Positions 61,049 through 64,000 of a stretch of DNA of 64,000 nt are shown here, piece by piece. The DNA is taken from contig DATGLE010000066.1 in assembly GCA_035294325.1 (NCBI GenBank), forward strand, positions 41,882 to 105,881, written 5' to 3'. Position 1 is the first letter of the stretch. Every line of letters starts with the position of its first letter. The translations under genes were made by a program, and so were the position numbers. This DNA comes from DATGLE01 sp035294325. Lineage in GTDB: Bacteria > Chloroflexota > Ktedonobacteria > Ktedonobacterales > Ktedonobacteraceae. The notes beneath the pieces are model-generated. The model saw nothing but the letters and a program-made list of their open reading frames with translations. It searched no databases and was not told the origin of the DNA.

Positions 61049-61200
61049 CGGGGGTGCAGGGGGCCTGGCCCCCTGCCGGGGTGCGGGGTGTCCCCGTTTT
61101 CCCCTGCCTGCTCGCCGCCGCAAGCGGCGCGAAAAAACTGGGAATCGGGGATACCCCCGCGCCCCCGGTTAAGGGCAGCAGCTCTTAACATTACCTGTCC
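61049..61200. repeat. GC-rich palindromic element between the CrgA-like gene and nuoD
   Basis: TCGGGGGTGCAGGGGGCCTG at 61049 resembles the element at 103 in the atp operon. GTGCGGGGTGTCCCCG follows and is also found inside MITE-like copy 1. CGCCGC/GCGGCG and CTGGGAATCGGGGATACCCC follow. No gene is seen in the 195-bp gap. Confidence 0.7.
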
Positions 61201-61235
61201 CCCGGACAGGATTCCCGCTAATAACGAGGAAACTC

Positions 61236-62387
61236 ATGGCTACAGAACAAGAAATAGGCACACAATATCGAAGCACCGAGGCTCCCGAAGGGCTACAGAC
61301 GCAGGAAATGCTGCTGAACCTGGGGCCACAGCACCCCAGCACGCACGGGGTGCTGCGCCTCCTGCTCACCCTGGAGGGAGAGACCGTGCAGGGCTGCACC
61401 CCGGTCATCGGCTACCTTCATCGTGGCATCGAGAAAATCCTGGAGAATCGCCCGGTCATGGGCGGCATTCGCTACATGGATAATGCCGATTACCTCTCCC
61501 CTATGCTTAACGAAATCGCTTATGTGGGAGCGGTTGAGCAATTGATGGGCATCGAGCCGCCGCGCCGCGCACAATATATTCGCCTGCTAGTTGGCGAGAT
61601 GCAGCGTATCGCCAGCCACCTTGTCGGTATCGGCACCTATGGCCTGGATCTGGGCGCCTTTACGCCCGTACTGTGGTGCTTCCGTGATCGCGAGGGCATC
61701 CTCTCGCTCTTCGAGGCACTGGGCGGGAGCCGCTTTAACGTGAACTATCTTCGCGTTGGCGGCGTGCTGCACGACTTCCCCAAAGGCTGGCTGCGCGAAT
61801 GCGAGACGTTCTTGAAGCAGCTCAAGAAGAATACCGACGAGCTGGATATCCTGCTGACGGGGAACGAGATCTTCCAGGCGCGCACGCAGGGCGTGGGCTA
61901 TATCGATCCGCAGCAGGCGCTGGCCTATGGCTTAACCGGCCCGATGCTGCGCGCAAGCGGCGTGAACTGGGATCTGCGCGTGAATCGTCCCTATATGGCC
62001 TACCGCGAGGTGGCCGTTAATCCACAGGTCCGTCAGGAGGGCGACTGCTTCGCGCGTTACAAGGTGCGCCTCGATGAAATCTATGAGAGCATCCGTCTCT
62101 GTCAGGTAGCCATCGATCAGATGCCAGGAGGGCCAATCAGCGCCCGCACGCCTATCGCTCTGCGACCACCGCGCGGCGAGACCTACTTTGCCATCGAGAG
62201 CAGCAAGGGCGAACTGGGCGTGTACTTCATCAGCGATGGCAGCGAATATCCCTGGCGCGCCAAGCTGCGCGGCCCGTCCTTTGTCAATTTGCAGATCCTG
62301 CCCGAATTGCTGCGCGGCCATAAGATGAGCGACGTGATCGCGATTATGGGCAGTCTGGATCTCGTGCTGGGTGAAGTCGACAGGTGA
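61236..62387 (+). CDS. nuoD: NADH-quinone oxidoreductase subunit D
   Basis: The 49-kDa subunit that forms the quinone site of complex I, 383 residues. LNLGPQHPSTHGVLRLLLTL with the key His residues, then GYLHRGIEKILENR, YLSPMLNEIAYV, FRVGG-type sequence (NYLRVGGVLHDFP) and the C-terminal DVIAIMGSLDLVLGEVDR. GAGGAAACTC precedes the ATG. It stands after a repeat element, so its expression may differ from nuoA-nuoC. Confidence 0.97.
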   Translation: MATEQEIGTQYRSTEAPEGLQTQEMLLNLGPQHPSTHGVLRLLLTLEGETVQGCTPVIGYLHRGIEKILENRPVMGGIRYMDNADYLSPMLNEIAYVGAVEQLMGIEPPRRAQYIRLLVGEMQRIASHLVGIGTYGLDLGAFTPVLWCFRDREGILSLFEALGGSRFNVNYLRVGGVLHDFPKGWLRECETFLKQLKKNTDELDILLTGNEIFQARTQGVGYIDPQQALAYGLTGPMLRASGVNWDLRVNRPYMAYREVAVNPQVRQEGDCFARYKVRLDEIYESIRLCQVAIDQMPGGPISARTPIALRPPRGETYFAIESSKGELGVYFISDGSEYPWRAKLRGPSFVNLQILPELLRGHKMSDVIAIMGSLDLVLGEVDR

Positions 62388-62454
62388 AATGGCGAGCATG
62401 TGGCATTCTCAAACATGCCGCATGTTCGTATCTTCATAACTGGAGTTATCTGTG

Positions 62455-63888
62455 ATGTATACATTAGTGCTAGCCGATGATATCGGGACACAACTGCTGC
62501 ATGGCATCATTTCATGGCAGTTCTTGCAGTTCGTTGTGTTCTTTATCTCCGTCTTTGGCTTTGTCCTGACCAGCGCGGTGATCCTGATCCTGGCCGAACG
62601 CAAAGTGATGGGCTGGATGCAGGATCGCTACGGGCCGCTGCATACCGGGCCGTGGGGCCTGCTCCAGACGGTTGCCGATGTGGGCAAGCTGCTGCTGAAA
62701 GAAGATATCCACGCCAGCCTCACCGACAAGTCCGTGTTTCTGCTGGCGCCCTCGGTCTTTCTGGCGCCGGTGATCGGCGCCTTCGCGGTGCTGCCGATCT
62801 CGCCATACATTGGCTTCCCCGGCTCGGCGCTGGCTACCGGCATCGTCTATTATGTTGCGATGAGTTCTATCGATGTGGTGGGCGTGGTCATGGCGGGCTG
62901 GGGATCCAACAACAAATACTCGATCATCGGCGGACTGCGCTCAGCAGCCCAGATGATTTCGTATGAACTGCCGCTGGTGCTGGCGCTGATTAGCATTATT
63001 ATGCTGACGAGCGCACTGGTCGGCCAGCCCGGCTTTCCCAACGGTCAGAGCGGCATTGGCACGATCTCAATCCGCGAGATCATGGATTTCCAGAATACGT
63101 GGCCCAAGAATGGCGTCGGCATCCCGGTGCTGGATTTCATCTTCCAGGGCTTCACCCCCTGGTCCTGGTTCTTCCTGGTGCAGCCCTTGATGGTCGTGGT
63201 CTACTATACATGCGGGCTGGCGGAGACGAACCGCTCGCCGTTTGATCTGCCAGAGGCGGAGTCGGAACTGGTCGCCGGCTATCTGACCGAATACAGTGGC
63301 ATGCGCTGGGCGCTGTTCTACCTGGGTGAGTACGGCAATATGACCATTGTCTCGGCTATCGCCAGCTACCTCTTCCTGGGCGGCTTCTCCGGTCCCGGCG
63401 TGGCCTACCTGACGGCGGCGGGCATGCCGATTGGCTGGCAGGTGCTTGGCAACCTGCTGGGCGTGGCCTACTTCATCGGCAAGGTTTACTTCCTGTGCAT
63501 GATTTTCATCTGGGTGCGCACGACGCTGCCGCGATTGCGCGCGGACCAGTTGATGCAGTTCGCCTGGCTGATCCTCATTCCGGTGACGCTCTGCAATATC
63601 GTAGCCACGGCGGCGATCTTCCTGATTACCAATGCACTTGGCCTGCCCGTCTGGGCTTTCCTGCTGATCCTGGGTATCATCAACTGGATCGCGCTCTTCG
63701 GGTTCATTCAGATCGTCAGGCGCGCCACCACCGCCACGACGCGCCGTGCGCAGGCCCCGGCGATCCGCGCACGCGAGCGCGCCGCAGCAATAGCGACCAT
63801 GCCGGCGCTTCCATCCGGTCCCGGTGGTCCCCCGGAGCAGACTCCCCAGATACCCGAACGCACGAGTATCGGCGGCGCGGGATCATAG
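62455..63888 (+). CDS. nuoH: NADH-quinone oxidoreductase subunit H
   Basis: A membrane subunit at the quinone site of complex I, 477 residues with about eight to nine helices. ERKVMGWMQDRYGPLHTGPW is diagnostic, with LKEDIHASLTDK, RSAAQMISYELPLVLALISI, AETNRSPFDLPEAESELVAG and IWVRTTLPRLRADQLMQFAW. It has a long polar C-terminal tail (about 55 residues) after the last helix, beyond the usual length. An adjacent GTG is also possible (62452). The next nuo genes must lie beyond the window. Confidence 0.97.
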   Translation: MYTLVLADDIGTQLLHGIISWQFLQFVVFFISVFGFVLTSAVILILAERKVMGWMQDRYGPLHTGPWGLLQTVADVGKLLLKEDIHASLTDKSVFLLAPSVFLAPVIGAFAVLPISPYIGFPGSALATGIVYYVAMSSIDVVGVVMAGWGSNNKYSIIGGLRSAAQMISYELPLVLALISIIMLTSALVGQPGFPNGQSGIGTISIREIMDFQNTWPKNGVGIPVLDFIFQGFTPWSWFFLVQPLMVVVYYTCGLAETNRSPFDLPEAESELVAGYLTEYSGMRWALFYLGEYGNMTIVSAIASYLFLGGFSGPGVAYLTAAGMPIGWQVLGNLLGVAYFIGKVYFLCMIFIWVRTTLPRLRADQLMQFAWLILIPVTLCNIVATAAIFLITNALGLPVWAFLLILGIINWIALFGFIQIVRRATTATTRRAQAPAIRARERAAAIATMPALPSGPGGPPEQTPQIPERTSIGGAGS

Positions 63889-63908
63889 GGGCCAGTCAGA
63901 TAAATGTA

Positions 63909-64000
63909 GAGACGGGGCTTGCCCCCGTCTTCTACCCGCCCCCGTCTTCTACCCGCCCCCGTCTTCTACCCGCCCCCGTCTTCTACCCGCCCCCGTCTTC
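63909..64000. repeat. GCAAG-loop hairpin running into 17-bp tandem repeats
   Basis: GAGACGGGG-CTTGC-CCCCGTCT at 63909-63930, after which GCCCCCGTCTTCTACCC repeats from 63921 in four full units and a partial one to the end of the window. The first unit shares the hairpin's right arm, so the tandem seems to have grown from it. Confidence 0.9.

Overview
The window looks like chromosome from a Ktedonobacteria-type member of the Chloroflexota. It is moderately high in GC and rich in palindromic intergenic repeats. It carries Ser/Thr kinases joined to zinc ribbons, WD40 or TPR repeats, a 'glutamate mutase L'-like ASKHA protein without any mutase, SWIM and XPB-N-like helicase-associated proteins, and ATP synthase and complex I genes. 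The taxon is inferred from gene content recalled from memory; no database was searched.

Layout. 1-2220: end of the atp operon (atpG end, atpD, atpC), closed by a bidirectional terminator. 2225-10174: a TPM-like membrane protein, gpmI, and a minus-strand trio (zinc ribbon with LPxWL motifs, GlmL-like ATPase, lipoyl/KOW-like protein). 10336-18832: rusA, DUF92 protein, small membrane proteins, a SLOG/LSDAT protein facing a TPR protein, holA and a MidA/NDUFAF7-type methyltransferase. 18833-20426: a repeat element, a consensus promoter, a leader peptide rich in Phe/Tyr/Trp codons, an intrinsic terminator and DAHP synthase, which together look like an attenuator of aromatic amino acid synthesis. 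20663-26741: ANTAR regulator, RicT, SPFH protein, GT28 glycosyltransferase, hydrolase. 27097-35076: mazG, an F420-type reductase with its TetR regulator and operators, polX, rplY, a glycosyltransferase. 35234-39844: a KGG stress protein behind two terminators, plsX coupled to a response regulator, a WD40 kinase. 39943-49062: methyltransferase, divergent DoxX/HxlR, URO-D-like protein, and the SWIM and XPB-N-like pair. 49098-54623: tRNA-Gly, tRNA-Cys, recO, a nucleoside-deoxyribosyltransferase-like fragment, MFS transporter, hisD. 55054-59354: a TPR Ser/Thr kinase followed by a membrane PP2C phosphatase. 59501-63888: nuoA, nuoC, a CrgA-like gene, nuoD, nuoH, with no nuoB between A and C.

Non-coding DNA is the second theme. 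At least five repeat classes fill the gaps: (1) short hairpins with a constant GCAAG loop and stems that change in a compensated way; (2) long near-perfect inverted repeats with unrelated arms between shared GC-rich modules; (3) a 'CAGCGAAAC..TGCACAT' class; (4) a 'GCGCGATGATGA' class just after stop codons; (5) a MITE-like element with 15-bp ends that lies 17 bp upstream of a TTGACA box in both copies. Several sit inside or next to core operons.

The observations most worth a second look are the aromatic leader peptide/attenuator, the modular inverted repeats, the promoter-linked MITE-like element, the GlmL/LPxWL trio, and the SWIM/XPB-N pair without a helicase motor.
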